Part shown: positions 33,830-48,447 of the stretch, piece after piece
Layout: every line of letters starts with the position of its first letter
Position numbering within the stretch: the first letter of the stretch is position 1
Source: Hydractinia symbiolongicarpus
Taxonomy: Eukaryota; Cnidaria; Hydrozoa; Anthoathecata; Hydractiniidae
Direction of reading: 5' to 3'
NCBI RefSeq assembly: GCF_029227915.1
Contig: NC_079882.1
Coordinates: 3,844,001-3,908,000 of the forward strand
Length of the DNA: 64,000 nucleotides
Position numbers and translations under genes: made by a program
The notes under the pieces: generated by a model
Databases searched by the model: none
Seen by the model: the letters and a program-made list of their open reading frames with translations, nothing else
Told to the model about the DNA's origin: nothing

Positions 33830-36800
33830 TTGTAATCTTTCAGAAAGAAGGGTACTTGTGGCGAAAAGGGTCTTTAAGATGAAATATTTTCGGTAAACCT
33901 AGAACAGCCCTTATGATATGCAACCACAACTTGTGCTACTTACAATGCTAAAAAAAATATTTTTCTACAGTCGAATTATTTGTTGCCTGTTATAATAGCA
34001 AAGGTCTTCTCGCCACAAATTATTGAAATTGAAATCAATTAAAAAATATTAGCCAACAACCGGTGTGAGACTTAACAAACGAGTCACCGAGTTTGGGCCA
34101 AGAACGTCCACTAATCTTCGTCCTTAATACAATGGTATATTTATGAACAGAGGGGCTACAACAATTATCCATGAGGAATAACATATTTTACAAAATAGAA
34201 TATGTAAATTATCTAAAAACAATGCGAAGCAGAATAGCTAGAACGACACGCACACTACCTTATCTACTTGGGTTTTGAGGTTACACCCAATATTTAAGAC
34301 TGACAGGGTTAATGCTGCAAACAGCATACTGATCAAATAAAAAATCGTTTTTAAGAAACTTACGCTACTAAAAGCTACCATTTTTGGCACACAAATAGAC
34401 AGACAGAGATTCAGTCAGTCAGACAGAATAAAACGTGCCGTTCAATATTTGCATACGAAGTACGTGGTTATAAATAAGTTTTGTTCACAGTCTAAGAACC
34501 ACTTAAAAAATCTTTTAAGTGGAAAATATTAAGCACGTCCAAACACTATGAACCTCCTAATTCAGTATTGTTATTTCAAAACGTGTTCAGCTTTACCATC
34601 AAGCCGTTTTTAAAAAGTAATTACGCTATAAAAATTACTCACCGCAACCCAGACAATGTCTGCTTACTGTGTTTTCTATTTTAATCAACAGAAAACTTTC
34701 AATGTCAAATAGTATTCTGTTTAGAAATTAAAACTTAATATTATTTGAAATATATAAATGCATTTGTGGTTTTTATTTGCTTTATATATGTTTTTTTGTT
34801 TAAACTTTTTATAATAACTCAGTGACATTGGCATAATGTCACCGAGTAACGTTACAATCGCACAGACAATAGTCTGGTCACACGCACGAAGATAAGAGAT
34901 CTTTGTTTTTCTTACTAATATGTGTGAGTAAGTTAACCTTTTTTGTGTTGAATCATGGCTTATGGATAAACAGAAATATCTTGCATAATAGGTAAATAAA
35001 CATGGGGATTCTGATCACACTCCTGAGAGGAAAATTCCAGTGAAACTAATTCTGTAGAAATTACGGTGGTTATTTCTTACAAAACTAGATTGATTGTTCA
35101 TTGGCTAATCCTTTGACTGACGTAACAAAACGATGTAACTTTACAGTCTGCGTATTAGAGTCAGACACTTGCAAATAATGCTGTTATTGTTATGAAATTA
35201 AATCCCTAAGTTTTTACAGAAAAATGTATAAGGTTCTCAAATTCTACAAATTTTTTGTTAGTCTGAAATTTCGTACAAGCACGAAAAGATATCAGTTTCA
35301 CTCAAGACAGTAAAATCATGTGTTATGCAAAACTATCCACTTGAATGGAAGAAATAAATGCAAATTCGGACATATTGAGAAAGAAGTTTCATGACATTTA
35401 TGTGATAATATAACATTCATGCTCTGCTGCACGAATATCATTATTTTTTTTATTTGAGTTTTCCTAAATGCGCACCGCACATTGTTCTCAAATACACCAA
35501 AAGCAGTCAAAAAACCCTGGAGAACACGTTCAGAAAGAGTCAAACAGTACATTAAAATTATTACTAAATCTCTTTTATATTCATAAAATCCTTTAAACTC
35601 TTTGCATATTCATGTAGTTTTATCCTGCAGGTGATGGCTGTTCTCGACTCCAGAGCTTTTAAGATAAACCAGGTTTTAAAGTCACAGAGCTCGGGGGACG
35701 AGAATGGTAGATCGCATCTAGCTTACTTACGATTTTTTATAACCAGCTTTATATGATTGGATGTCTCGTGCTCGATTATTGAAATATACACTGCAAGTCA
35801 TTTTTTAAATCGGTGAACATTTTTTTTTTCAGCATTAGCAATTGCCATTTTGTTTCAAAATTTTGTGTAATCCTTATTTTGCCAGATTGCAAATAAATAG
35901 TTTACGTACATTGTTAACATATTGCCACGCCTGGCCTGGTGTAGTTAAAAATGCAAAAATAAATTTTTTCAACAATGGTTTTTTTCAACATTCGCGATTA
36001 CAACTTCGTAAATATTTGGTCGAAGAATATACTTAGTTGTAAAATCAATAGACGTACCAAACTGCAGTCAAACCTTTCTATAGCGAGCAACTCGTAAAAG
36101 CTCAAAAAAGCTGTAAAAAGCTGTAAAAAACAGGATTTCATACTCAGATTTTTTTTTGTTTTATGTGCTATTCATCGCATGGTATTTGACATTTGAATTG
36201 TCCGGATAGCCCAAAAATTGAGAACAATTTTACAGGTAATGCAAGTTTGTTTAATTTGTTTTGTATTTTTATTGTACTAAACCTATTTTTGTGTAGAGCA
36301 GGGATTTTAGATGACCTGTTAGCCTGACTAAACTTATAACATGGCCTATCTTTAACACATACATGACTCATCTTAACATTAAATTAATAAGCCTTGATCA
36401 GCTTAAAACACTGCGGTAAAAAGTGGCTAGTGCTCGTATACTGTCGCTTCCTTGTAATAACAAGTTTTGGTTAGCAAGCAAAAAAATAGTAAAAAAGTGT
36501 CATTCATCCATATTCTCTTTCGTGAATTATTGGAGATGCAAATGGCTTAGTGGTACTCTGAACCAATCTCTCTATGGATACGACATAACCGTAGACACAG
36601 GAATAACATATGAGGACCCTCGTTGTATCTCACTCGGTAAAACAGATTTCTCAAAATGTACCATTTTCAATCAGGGGCAAAAGTAACAAAACAGAAATAC
36701 TTCTTTTGTCATTTTTAAACATGGCCAGAAAAATCAAATTGTTACCGTTAAACTGCAAAGTCGCTACTTATGCGCACACATAAGCCAGGTACACACAGGG

Positions 36801-37025
36801 TTTAAAAATTACCTAGCGCTCTTGCAGAATAAAATACGTCAAGGGAAAGCGGTCGTAGTGACCTTGTAAAAATAACAATCGGGTATAATTGATACTAAAA
36901 CCACTGTTTTAAGCATAAAAACTTCATACAAACATTCATGATATGATGCAACTGACTTCTTAATAAATTTTTATAATGGTTTATTTTTGGGGAGTAAGTG
37001 TAAAAATTCTGAAAAAAACAGCTAA
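33830..37025. other. Gene-poor intergenic DNA
   Basis: Only short AT-rich frames. A plus-strand frame at 36423-36686 (87 codons) contains an acceptor-like AG followed by a cysteine-containing stretch and could be an orphan exon, but it has no partner or family match. Confidence 0.35.
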
Positions 37026-37029
37026 ACTT

Positions 37030-37215
37030 CTTCAGACATCAACCTTCCTCTTGGTTCTGCGATTATCTCGCCAATATCCTTTTTTATTTTTCGCTCGCCT
37101 TTCATCAGCCTCGGTGCGGTGGACCAGAGGGCTAATCCGTCCCGTCAAAATACCATGTGTGCGTAGAAGAGTCCTGGGGACAAGGTTGACCTGGACGTTA
37201 TGTCGTACTCGTTTC
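37030..37215 (-). repeat. GC-richer interspersed repeat fragment
   Basis: About 180 bp, visibly GC-richer than its surroundings, containing TCCTGGGGACAAGGTTG on the plus strand. This resembles the CCTGGGGACGAGGTTG motif found in many invertebrate and vertebrate interspersed repeats (from memory). Boundaries are approximate, and the frames through it are shadows. Confidence 0.4.
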
Positions 37216-37259
37216 ACAACAAATCAAAACATCAGTAAAAATGGCGCGATGGTTTGAAG

Positions 37260-40030
37260 CATAAAGCTTCTGCTGCACTGACTGCCCTCAGCCCTTGCAG
37301 TTTGTGTTGTGTATTCCCAGCTAGCAATCTAAAATATTTTTTCATGAAGTTTGAGTAACGTGTAGATTGGGTTTTGTTTTCTTACTGGTTGTAATATCAT
37401 CCATTCTCTGCTGCTACAGCCGCGCTATTGCATCTTAAATTTTCTGATCATTTTTAGCAAAAATGACTAAAATATATGAATTCAGGATCAAGATTTATGG
37501 AAACATGGAAATTTTTCAGTTTATTCACTAAGTGCAACTGTCTTTATTAGTACATATAATGACCACACAAATGAATTGAATATATAAAGGTCAACTAAAC
37601 TCTTTTAAATTTTGAAAACTTTCGATTACATGCAAAAAATGCTGTTCTATTAACCATTTGGTATTCCAAATTTTCAATCTTGTATAATTTTTGTCAGTAA
37701 ATCCCAATGTCTGTAACTTTTTTGCTTAAAATTTTTTGTTTCCCATTTTAAAATTTGATGATGTGATCCAAAAATAACATTTTCAAATTTCAAGTTTTCC
37801 TTTATAATAGAAATATGCAATGTCTGCTGTAAGTTACAATTTTGAAGATAAATCACCCTATAACTAAATAGCTAGCTAGCTATGGTTCAGATTGAACCAT
37901 TAAATTAAATGTTAATGCTTTGCTGTCACATATATATACTGGTGTATATAGTTAACTTGCAAATGTTTACAAAATTTATGGGTTGTTTGCACATGCGCAA
38001 GCATTCTGTAGGTAGGAAATATAAACAACAGACCATAGTAATTAAAGAAATCCATCCGAAAAAAGAAAGATTTGCTTAAAATTAGTGATATCTTTTAAGA
38101 AGAAATAGAATAACATAGTTACAATTTAATTCCAGTTTCCCTTGGATCTTATTCTACCAAAAAAATCTTTAATCTTCATTAATAGCCATTTCGCCCTGTG
38201 TGAGTCCCGCTTTTTTACCTACACAAAGTGTGTGCATACCTATTATTCTCAAAATGCAATCAAAATGACAAAATCACATTGAAAATGTTACAAATTCTAA
38301 AGGAAAATGGTTAGTCAAGAAAAACTGCTGGCTAACTATAGTGTGCAGCTACTGATACTTACAATATTAATACTTACAATATTACTGATACTTACAATAT
38401 TAAAACTTAGCTTAGCTATATTTTTGTTTAATCATTGGGCCACTATCAAAAATATGCTACTAGTAATCTCCGATCAACCCATTTACAGAATAAAATTACA
38501 GGATGAAAGGTCAGAAAAGAAAGAAGAAGAAAAGTTCAATATATACAATGAGAATTGGCATAACTTCCAAACTCATTCTTGTACTGTTTTAAAATGTTAT
38601 TGTAATCATTTTACATCTGGACAAGCACAGCCATTAGATTGGTCCTATCAGTTTATCTTTGCTAATCAATTCAGTGGCATAAAACCTGTCCCCTAGGCTC
38701 TTTCCTGAGGGTTAGCATATTATAACTTAGGCATGAGAGACCTGAGAAAAGGATTTATAAGTACCACTGACTTGTTTTATGGTTCTGAAAACAAATTTAC
38801 TTCTGCGGATTAGAAAATCCCAATGAAAATCTAGTTGGCTAACCAACCAACCCATTTTTTCATAAACATCAGGATGCAGACATATTTTCAGTGGTTGCCT
38901 TGTCAATAAATAATATAAATATTATATGTTATAGCAAGCGAGTTTATTTTAAGCTACGCTTCTGCAGAAACAGCTTTCATCAACAGGCAATGATAGAAAT
39001 TATTTTTGGCTATTTATTAGTTCAGGAGATAATTAGAGAACCAGAATTAACCAACCATATCACAGTAATTAAAGTAATTGTATAAGTTTCTGTATGGACC
39101 TTAATAGAAATTAGAATAATTAAAATATTTCCTTTTTTTCTAAAAGTTTACTTTCTGTTTACGTTTGTCTCAAACCATTTTGCAATTTTTCTATATAATA
39201 CATATTCGCTTTCTAAAGTGCGTGTAACCATATTTCTGGAAGTTGATAGGAAATATATACTATTGAAATTTCTATTTCTATCTATATATACTATTTATAC
39301 TTTCTTTATTTATTAATTAAGATGGAAGACTAAGTAAAATTCTTGCAGCATCTACTTGAGACAAATCAATTTTTTTAGTGTAACTTTGCAGGTTAAAACC
39401 AAGTCACAAAATTTAGCCAATTTTAGGTAGGAAATGGTGTAACGTCAATGGCGACGTCAGCTGTGAAAGATCATTTTCACTTTTAAAAAAAATTGCTGCT
39501 CATCCATTACACCCAGTGTACGATCGTCAAAGATTAATTTTATCTTGGTTTAATTAATGATTATATATGTTTTTTGTGTAGATAAATTAGCCACTTACAC
39601 AATTGTGTCATGGTAATTAGCAACAGTATGTCATAACAGCAGTGTTTGCTTAGTAGTTTGTTAAAAAGTTGTTGTCTCTCTGTTTTTGATCTATTTACTA
39701 CTGTCATATCTCACTAAAGAGTCATTTTTAGCATAAGATAATAATTGATCAGTATCACTGATCTGTGAGTCGATGGCAGAAAACACTTTTAAACGAATAT
39801 GCAGTAAAAATTTTCCTTGTGTTATGTATGTATTGCCACTAAGCACTGTGTCAAATACAAAAAACTTAAATGACAATGTATATTTTTATTTCAATTTTTA
39901 ATTGTGTTTACAGCTCTACCCACATTTTGTTTTTAAACGTTATCCTAACGCTAATCCATTACAAATCATATATTTTTTCCTCATAGTATTTTATATAAAA
40001 TTTAAATAGACACACTTAAAAATCTTCTGA
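37260..40030. other. Intergenic DNA upstream of CEP95
   Basis: No supported gene. A plus-strand frame at 38307-38696 begins with a Leu/Ile/Thr-rich run from a simple CTTACAATATT-type repeat and is not convincing. Confidence 0.4.
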
Positions 40031-40036
40031 AAAAAC

Positions 40037-43000
40037 ATGGAAAGGCCATTGGATCCTCTTCAAGTTCACAAAGGTAATAGTATATATATAGTAAGACTAG
40101 CCTTTCTAATTCACGTCAGTACTCAACAATTGCTAACACATGCAATTTTTGATATACCTGATAGAAAATGAATTAATACAAAGGCTAAAAACAGTATTGT
40201 ATTTTGTATTGGCATTTCAGTTTTACATAGTTCATTTAACCCAAAGAAGGTAGCTGTGGGTGATAATAGGAAATGGATTTTTCCATGTGCAAATGATAGA
40301 GAAATTCGATTTTCCCACCTTTCAACAAATGATGCTAAACGTATATATAATAAAGTATAGGCTTCATTAGATTGATGTACAATTGACTTTAATATACACC
40401 ATAATTTGCTTCAGCTAAATATTCCAGCGATAAAGATCTTTAAATGTACAATTTTTCTTAATTTAAGCATACACAGGTTGTGCCCCCAAGAAAAAGATTT
40501 AGCAGTGAAATTTGATAAAAAAAGTGGGTAATCTTCTTAATTTTTCAAAATAGCATTCAAATAATGAATGTTGTGTTTGATTCTACAATTGGATCAATAA
40601 CAAAATTTTTTTATCCCTGTAACGTTTCTTTATGCAAAATCAGAATATTACAAAATCATAATAAAAATGGTGAGTCTGTATGTTTTGTTAAAAAAGACAT
40701 TATATACGTTGGAGACAAGTTATAGTTAGAAGCCAGCGCAAGTTAGCTACGTACTCTCTCAGTCTTTAGTTCCTTTTTGAATTAGGGAACTCTTTACTTT
40801 TAATCACTGCTTATGACTTTTCTGAGAAAACTAGCAAGTCTGAAGTGTCATGAATTAGGCAATAGAATTAGGTGACTTCTGTTTTTATTTAACTCTCAAA
40901 TAGAAAATAAGTTTGAAAACCAATTGGGCCACAATACAATGCCGCACTCATTACGATTGCGGCACATATGCAATAGTAACATGTAGCAAAACGGTAAATA
41001 CTTCTTTTGTACTCCATATGCACCTCAACCTATATACATTGTGCAATCACACACAACACACAATTGTGGAATGCAAAGCCAGGTCAATTACACCTGTTAA
41101 AATCTGGTAAAGGAAACTTTGTTTGTTACTTGTTATGCTCTAACTTCTTATGCTATATATGCACATAAATTAATATTTCTTTTCTGTTCCTAATTTTAGA
41201 CTCCCTGTCAATTGCAAATGATCTTTTATCAAAATTTGGTTGTCGATCCCAGATAAACACCATTGATCAATGTGACCACAACTACTTTGTTAATATTTAT
41301 GAAGCAATGCTGGGTGAGAAACTTCCAGGTAATGTTCGTATGACATGATTTTTCTATTTTGTAGATAATATAGGCATTTACACTATTGTTATTCACACCC
41401 ATTTTCATGTAAAACAACTGAAATTGGAAATCTCTTTAAAATATTAATACAAGTAAACAAACCATATGTATACTACTTCGCTGCAAACTAAAGATTTTCT
41501 CATAATTTATCTCGTTTTTATGTTTTTCTGTGTATTTGCATGTGTATTTTGCAGACCAAGAACGGATATGAAATAAGGCTTATTGCACAAATATTTTGTT
41601 TCTTGGTAAGTTAATTTACAACAGTGACGGGCCAGGTTTTTTCAAATGTTTAAAAATAAAATTTATAAAACAGTTTAAAGATATTAAGATTGTGTATCTC
41701 TTATAGTGACGACATTGGGTGTCCCCAAACGTGGGAAAAAATTTAGACAGCATCAGCCCTTTACCATTTTTCATTGTTGAACCTTTTTTGTTTAAACGAT
41801 GAATCATTTTTCCATATTAGGATTAACTGCATCACCTGAATCACCTGAAGAAGAAATTCACAATGTGCAGGTGGTCATTGATTCATTAGCAACTGATGTG
41901 CTTGGAATTGATTTATCCCACATTAGTGCACAATATATTGTAAAAAAGGATCATATGCAGATTCAAAATTTGTTGGAAATATTTGATGGACTGCTTGATT
42001 TTGTTTTGGAGGAATTAGATAAAGATGACGAGAGAGTAGAAAAAGATGTCAAGCATTTAGAAAAAGGTTTGTATTGAAATATTCATCATCATTAATAGTT
42101 AAAGGTAACTGTGATTGTTGTATATCCGTTACGTGTTTGTAGCAATAATATTGATAGCTTTCCTTTATACGAGTCGTAATTGCTGCTAAGAACGTTAAGT
42201 ATGTACTATAATTTTAAACACATCTAATGAATCGTTTACTGATACCTTTTGTATAAACATACAGTCCCCCTTAACACTGACAATTCCGTATATAGAATAA
42301 ATTATAAATTGTGGATCCATATATGATACCATTAATAATCACTTTATTTTATCACTCTTAACTTTCAGTGCCAGAAGAAGAAACAACAAAAGATGATTCT
42401 AATGTACTTCCTAGTGACCATGATGTTTTATCAGATGTTTTTATTGAGGAGTTTGGTCATTCGTATACAAACAATTTGAAGCCAAATGTGGTAATTTGTT
42501 TTTAGCTGTCACCTGCAAACATATCGTCCAATAGAAAAAGTTGTGTTGCATTTACAATTTCATTTTAATTGTCATAATTTAATTGTTGCTAGGAAACCAA
42601 ATTTGTTGATCAAGCATGTCAGTATTCTCCTTCAAAAGCCTTTTATCAAGAAAAACTAATTTCGGATGGTCAAAACTCAATTTACTCAAGTCATTCTTGG
42701 TCAAAACATGGAAGCGATTCTACGAATGAATTGATTAGAGAAGCTGAAATGATTGAACAAAGAGATGTAATGAAAATGTATGTATTATCAATTAGCCAGC
42801 TTAGAGCTGGACCAACTGCGTGATTTACTTTACTGATGTTAAATGTAGAAATTCTTAATACGAGCTCTTTTGGTCAAAATGGAGAATTTTTGTTATTCGA
42901 GCAACAGACACAACTAATTTTAGTTAAAAGAAGCTTTTGATTGGATAAAGACTGTTAACTAGCTAACCACCTAGCTAGCTTATATCTTGTTGTTACACAT

Positions 43001-46000
43001 AAAGTTATTAAAAAAGCATTAACTTTATTGTTTTGATCTCAATAACAAAGATGTGTAGGGATCTTTCGCTGCATTTTTTTTTACTGCATAACTTTTTTCT
43101 TAATGTTGACAGGGTCTTACAATACGTAATACATTACATAGAAGTGATTTCTTTCAAAATCTTAGAGGTCAACGCAAGTTATAAAATCCTTTTTCTTCTG
43201 TATGTATTAAGTATGTATTAGTTAAAAGTAAGATAAAAAAATGTAATAACCGATGTGGTTTGGTCTAAGAATACAGTGCGTGAATGATCGTACCATGTAT
43301 TTTAGAAATATTTTCGATATGGAGAAGAAGAGAGATCGAAGTAAAATGCAAAAGGAGAAAACTGAGGTAAGTCCAGCACTCACTGTTTTTTGTTTATTGG
43401 CAGGGCTATGACAAATTGAGTTTATCACTGCGCAGTGTATTTTTCCTTGTTTTTTTTTTTTTAGAATTTTTCTTCAAATTCATCCGGACCATGGTCATCT
43501 ATTTTAACGCAAACGTCTTCTGCAGTTGATTCAATTGGCGGAATCAAAGAAATTGGACAGCGTCCACGCGACAAACTAGCTGTTGAAATGAAAGAACAAA
43601 CTAAAAAGACACGCCTTCACAAGCATATGCATCATCATTTTCATCATCACATTACTGGTATGGAAATGTAACATCTTTAGTTGCGAGGTTTTCAAGTGGC
43701 CTTCTAAAATATCCTAAATAACAAAACTTTTGACCAAAAATGTTGATTTCTCTAAGAATCTCCTTAAAATGTTTATCATAAGACATTTTTCTTTCCAATT
43801 TTGTTTATCGTCACGTTTTAAAATAGATTAACTATTATATGTTAGGAAAGGCTTGATAGTGCTAGAGTGACTGCTCATTTCCGTCCAAAATGTGACCAAG
43901 CTCTCCTAAATCGTGGAATAGTTTTCATATGTTTTTTGTGTTTTATCCCAAACTATGACCCAAAACTAGTATATTTTTCCTAAAATTTTAAATTGCAAAT
44001 TTATGACCACCTTGATTCTTCTTTTGTTTTGTGCAATGGATGAAATATACTATTTCATAAATATTTGAACTTTCAAAAACTTTGGTGTGAATTAGTTTGC
44101 GAACCACACAATACCAAGTCGATGTCTATTTTATTAAATATATTTTAGATTCTCCTGACTCAGAAACAAACTCGATCACCTCTAGCTCTTCCAGCTTAAA
44201 CAGGCATCTTGAAGTAAAACAGGATAAGAGTTGTGAGAAAAATATAGAGCATCTTACAGACACAACAAATAGTTTTCAATCAACCGCTATTCAAACTCAA
44301 ATTCCAAAGTTAGTCGATTCGTCTGTTCAAACTGATGGGAAAGATAATGAATCAAAAATGAATGGGAAGAAAATTCAATCAAATGTACACGAGACATCCC
44401 TTCCCTTGCATATCGAGTACTTGAAAGGAGTCAAACAATCTGCGTCAAGAAGTTTGTATTTTTTACTAATTTCAACGTTTATCTTGTGTTTTGCCTTATT
44501 TTCCCCATGACAAGTAGAACTGTAATTTCTAAAACCGGAAAAAAATTGACTTTTAAATTTTTCTAAAGACAGCTAGGAAAGATAGCTGTGTAGCTGAATG
44601 GCCAATGAAAATGCGGCATGATACGTTCCATTCTGCTTCGTTCCAAATTGCAAATAATGCTTTGCGTTTTGCATCAATCAAATTGTAACGATAAATCATT
44701 TTAGATGCACCAACAGAAACGCGCTCAAAGCAGCTATCAGATTTAAGTCTTCGTTTGCAAGTAAGTTCCTTTTTCCCCCGAAATCACGTTCTGTATTATT
44801 GCTTCAGAATTAAATGTCATCAAAAATTGAACTTCGCTGAGACTATTAAAATTCTAAAGGTAGTGATATTGTTGCTAAAATTCGTTATGTAGTCCCATTC
44901 TTGTTTTAGAAACTTAGAAATGAGTTTAAAACCCCTCAATTGGAATCAGAGACTAACAAACAATCTTTCACTCCTGACGAGTCGGAACTAACCAGACCGG
45001 ATAGAAAAGAGAAGACGAAAAGCAAAGTTTCCTTTGTTAACGAAGATCGTTTAATTGAACGAGAATTTTACTCAAGTGATACAGAAGTTGGTGAGAAACG
45101 TGCATTTTTCATTTAACAGTCAAATTTATGAAGTAAACTTAGACCCGCCTTTTTTTTTATAGATTATTCCTCTCCGTATAGAAGTAATCATACGCGTAAT
45201 CACAATAATAAGAAAAATGCAATGAAATTGCGTTCAAGACAAGGTATTTTGCGAAAAACTACTTTATCAGGTGAGATTAGTTTTTCTTTTTTGATTGATA
45301 GCTAGGTGTAAAGCTTGGTGTAGTATTCTTGCTAAGATGAATCAGAGATTCTTACGTCTCTACCCTCATTACTTCATGAGTGATGGAAGTTGATCAATTT
45401 TTATTCAATGTCAAAAAAAACTTTTTTATTTATTTACATGTTGTCTGCTTGACCTTGAAGACCTTAAATTTCTTGCTATTAGACTATGTGACCTTGAACC
45501 GTTAATATTTATCGTTCTTCAGAAAATGTTTCCATAACTAGTTGATGTTGTATTAACTACACAAGTTTAAATGTTCGGTTTTTTCACATTGATTTCATAT
45601 AGGGATTTATCATTTATTAATTACTTTGTCTATATGTAATAATGTCATGATAGCTGCATTAAAATTATTTTCTAATAACTTTTGAGCTGTAAGAGGATAC
45701 AGTTTCAAACGTTGACAACACATAAGCGGTACATAACGGATTTCAAATCCACTTCGATTGCGATCACGATGTACGTAGCGCAACGCGGTCGTGCGTCCCA
45801 TTCAGTACAACGACCACTGAAAATGAAAGTGCGTAAACAATTACAAAATGGCGGTGACCCAAGCAAACTCACTGGTCGAAATCATAAAATTACGTCATTT
45901 TCTGCATAAAAAATGATTTTGACTTTGGAAACAAACAGCACGGAAAAAAGAGTTATGTTGCGTAATATTGAGCACTTTGTGTGCGCCTTGAACTGACGTG

Positions 46001-48447
46001 CTAAAAGATCAAAGGAGACCTTTTACCTTAAGAATTTTGATTGCACTAAATTGGAAAGTGTTACAGGGTATTACTTATCTTATTTTTTACCACGTTTACA
46101 GATGAGAGCACGTCCAGCAGTGATGAACTACATCTGAAAAGTACCGATGCATCCATCACGGCAAGATTCGAAGAACCTTTTTTGAAAAGAGATGAACGCC
46201 TGCTAGACCTAAGAAAAGCCTTTGCTTTGGAGCAAAAGGAAAATCATGTTGGCGTGGAGTCACTACAGCGAAAATACTCTAAACAGCGTGGCGTTTTGTT
46301 GAACCTTCATGATAATACCAAAAAACAAAAAAACGTTAAAATTGACGAAAAGAACAAAAAGGTTTTAAAAAATTATTTAACTATATTTTACTATGTATTT
46401 GTTCGTTTGTTTGGTCTGTTACGTAAAGTTAGTTTCATTATCGGCTTTAGATTCTTAGACCACCTCCGGACAATAAGAAGTCGTCTAAAAAGAAAGTAAA
46501 AGTAAGCAGTGATGCAAAACTTATAAATATCTATGGAAAACAGCGTGGTCGCACCGATAAAATCAAAGCTAGAAAAAGAAGTGCTTCAGCCAGTCCTATT
46601 GGAAGGAGGCGCCATAAAACACCAAGTAAGTACTCTTAGTCTTTCTTGTTTGAAGTGATCCTTTTCATTGTTGTAAATATTGGTGACTATCAATTTTAGT
46701 GAAAAATTAATGGTAGAAATTGGTTATTTTTAGTGATCCTAGGGGAAGATGAAATCTTACCAGTGATGGAAGAGGAATTCCCATTCATATATCTTTCTCC
46801 ACATACTGCTAAACTGATGTGGCAGAAACAGATGAGACAAGTAGATACGTTAAGTAAAATCGGTAGACCTCATAAATCGATAAAAACTCAGAGAAGACTA
46901 GAGGAAGCACAAAGGAAGCAAGTAGCTTTGACGCAAATTATGAAAAAAGAACTTGAACATAACAAAAGACTGGTAACTAATGTTTGTGTTATTTACAACA
47001 ATTGTAAAGGTTCATTGCAGGTGGTTTCAATTTTAACCTGGTTTGTCCTCTTATTTCTTTATGCAAATTTGTTGTTGAAGAATTTTCACCCTTTTCGCAA
47101 AGTGAAGTTTGGCAAAATTCCACTTTTTGGACTAATTTGCTAAAAATAAGCCTTGTTAAAGTAGGCAAAGTTGCGAAAAATTACCACAACAAATAAGTCT
47201 ATCATAGGGTTATATAACCCTAATTTAGTTCAGGTTTAAACAAGTTCAATCGTAGGTATCATTTTTAAGACTTAAATTTTTAAACTGATATTTAGAGAGA
47301 ATACAAGGAACACAAAGAAGGGGAAACAGAAGTCAAACGAAAACTTGCTGAACGACGACATCGCAGCGCTTGTGCGCGGAAATATTACGACGAATTTGTT
47401 ATTAGAAACAAAGCTAGAATGCTGAAAAAACGTGGCAAGGAAGAAAAGGTTACTTTGTACTTTTACTTTGCTTTCTAGGTAACAAATAAATATTTTAATA
47501 AATTTTTTAAGAAGAGGGAGAAATGTCCATTAACTTACGTAATCGAACTTTGTCATCCTTGTTGTTCGCAAAAGTTTAGCACTCGTTTAAAATTTAATTC
47601 GTGGAAATTGTTTCTATTTCTACTTGCAAAGATTATTTTTCTCACAAAGATTTATATCTGATTTAACTTTAAATATATACTTTAGATCTTTAAAAAATTG
47701 TTCGAGGATGGACTTGATATTCAAAAACAAAGAATTCGTGAGATGCGAGAATATGCGAAAGAACAAAAAGAAAAAAATGCAAGAAAGCAGCAAAATGAAA
47801 TTGAATCTATGGAAAACTAGTATCCTTTTCATTCGTAATTTCGTCCAATAGGTTGTATTTTGTGTTCTAGTTATGAAAGAATCTAATAATTTTGTGAATG
47901 TGAGGTCTTCGTTCAAAACAACCTCTACAAAAGTTAATACTGTAAGGTTTGTTGTTGCTTTAAAGAGGAATCCGCTGAAACGGTCATGTGTTTTAGTTTT
48001 CTTTAACTTGAGAAACTAGTTATCGCGACCAATTCTCAATGCTGGCAGGAACAATAGCACAGGAGCGATATGATGTGGAAGTTAGACAAAAAGCACAAAA
48101 ACAGGTACACCATCCATCAGTTTATTCACAACCTTATCAATAATTCGTTGCTAAAATATCTGGTCTAAAAAAAAAACTTCGGTGTTCCTCACGCAGAAAG
48201 TATGTATGTTGATTTTGTTCAGTACGATAGAATATGTTTCTGTGCTGTAGGTTACAACAACTGATTTATTTAGGTACTCGGTAAAATGCGTTCGGAAATA
48301 CGGAAAAGAATGGAGAAAGATGTTCGTGAAATACAAGAACAATTAACTAACGACGATGACTCAGATTACTTTCGCAAGTTAGACGCTGATAATTTGAAAA
48401 GAGAATTTCAATTGGCAACGTATAAAGCTAGTAGATTTCGTAGGTAG
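40037..48447 (+). CDS. CEP95: CEP95 (CCDC45) orthologue, centrosomal protein, 18 exons
   Basis: Exons: 40037-40073, 41200-41328, 41821-42066, 42369-42490, 42593-42777, 43306-43366, 43465-43657, 44149-44451, 44705-44760, 44910-45090, 45163-45270, 46102-46361, 46451-46625, 46734-46972, 47296-47448, 47686-47819, 48020-48104, 48274-48447. The sum is 2,841 nt, 946 codons plus stop. Every junction is GT-AG and phase-compatible. Residues 13-137 match the N-terminal calponin-homology-like region of vertebrate CEP95: LGEKLP, then VIDSLA, SHI and [10 protein letters not shown] in the same order and spacing. The middle is low-complexity, with a His cluster (residues about 315-324) and SSVQTD. From about residue 690 a conserved block ([15 protein letters not shown]) leads into a long charged coiled coil to the end. 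Human CEP95 is about 820 residues. It localises to centrosomes and spindle poles, and its molecular role is poorly defined. Exon 1 and the exact start rest on phase and position only. Confidence 0.9.

Noticed and set aside
38307-38696. Leu/Ile/Thr-rich frame of 129 codons that looks like a membrane segment
   Set aside because: The hydrophobic run comes from a short simple repeat (CTTACAATATT-like). No promoter, splice sites or homology are seen.
41555-41610. Possible extra CEP95 exon after GCAG at 41554
   Set aside because: It reaches a stop within five codons in the required phase, whereas 41328 joins 41821 in phase and matches the known protein order.
45610-45909. Short frames on both strands in an intron of CEP95
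   Set aside because: They lie between exons 11 and 12 whose phases match across the intron. No independent gene evidence.
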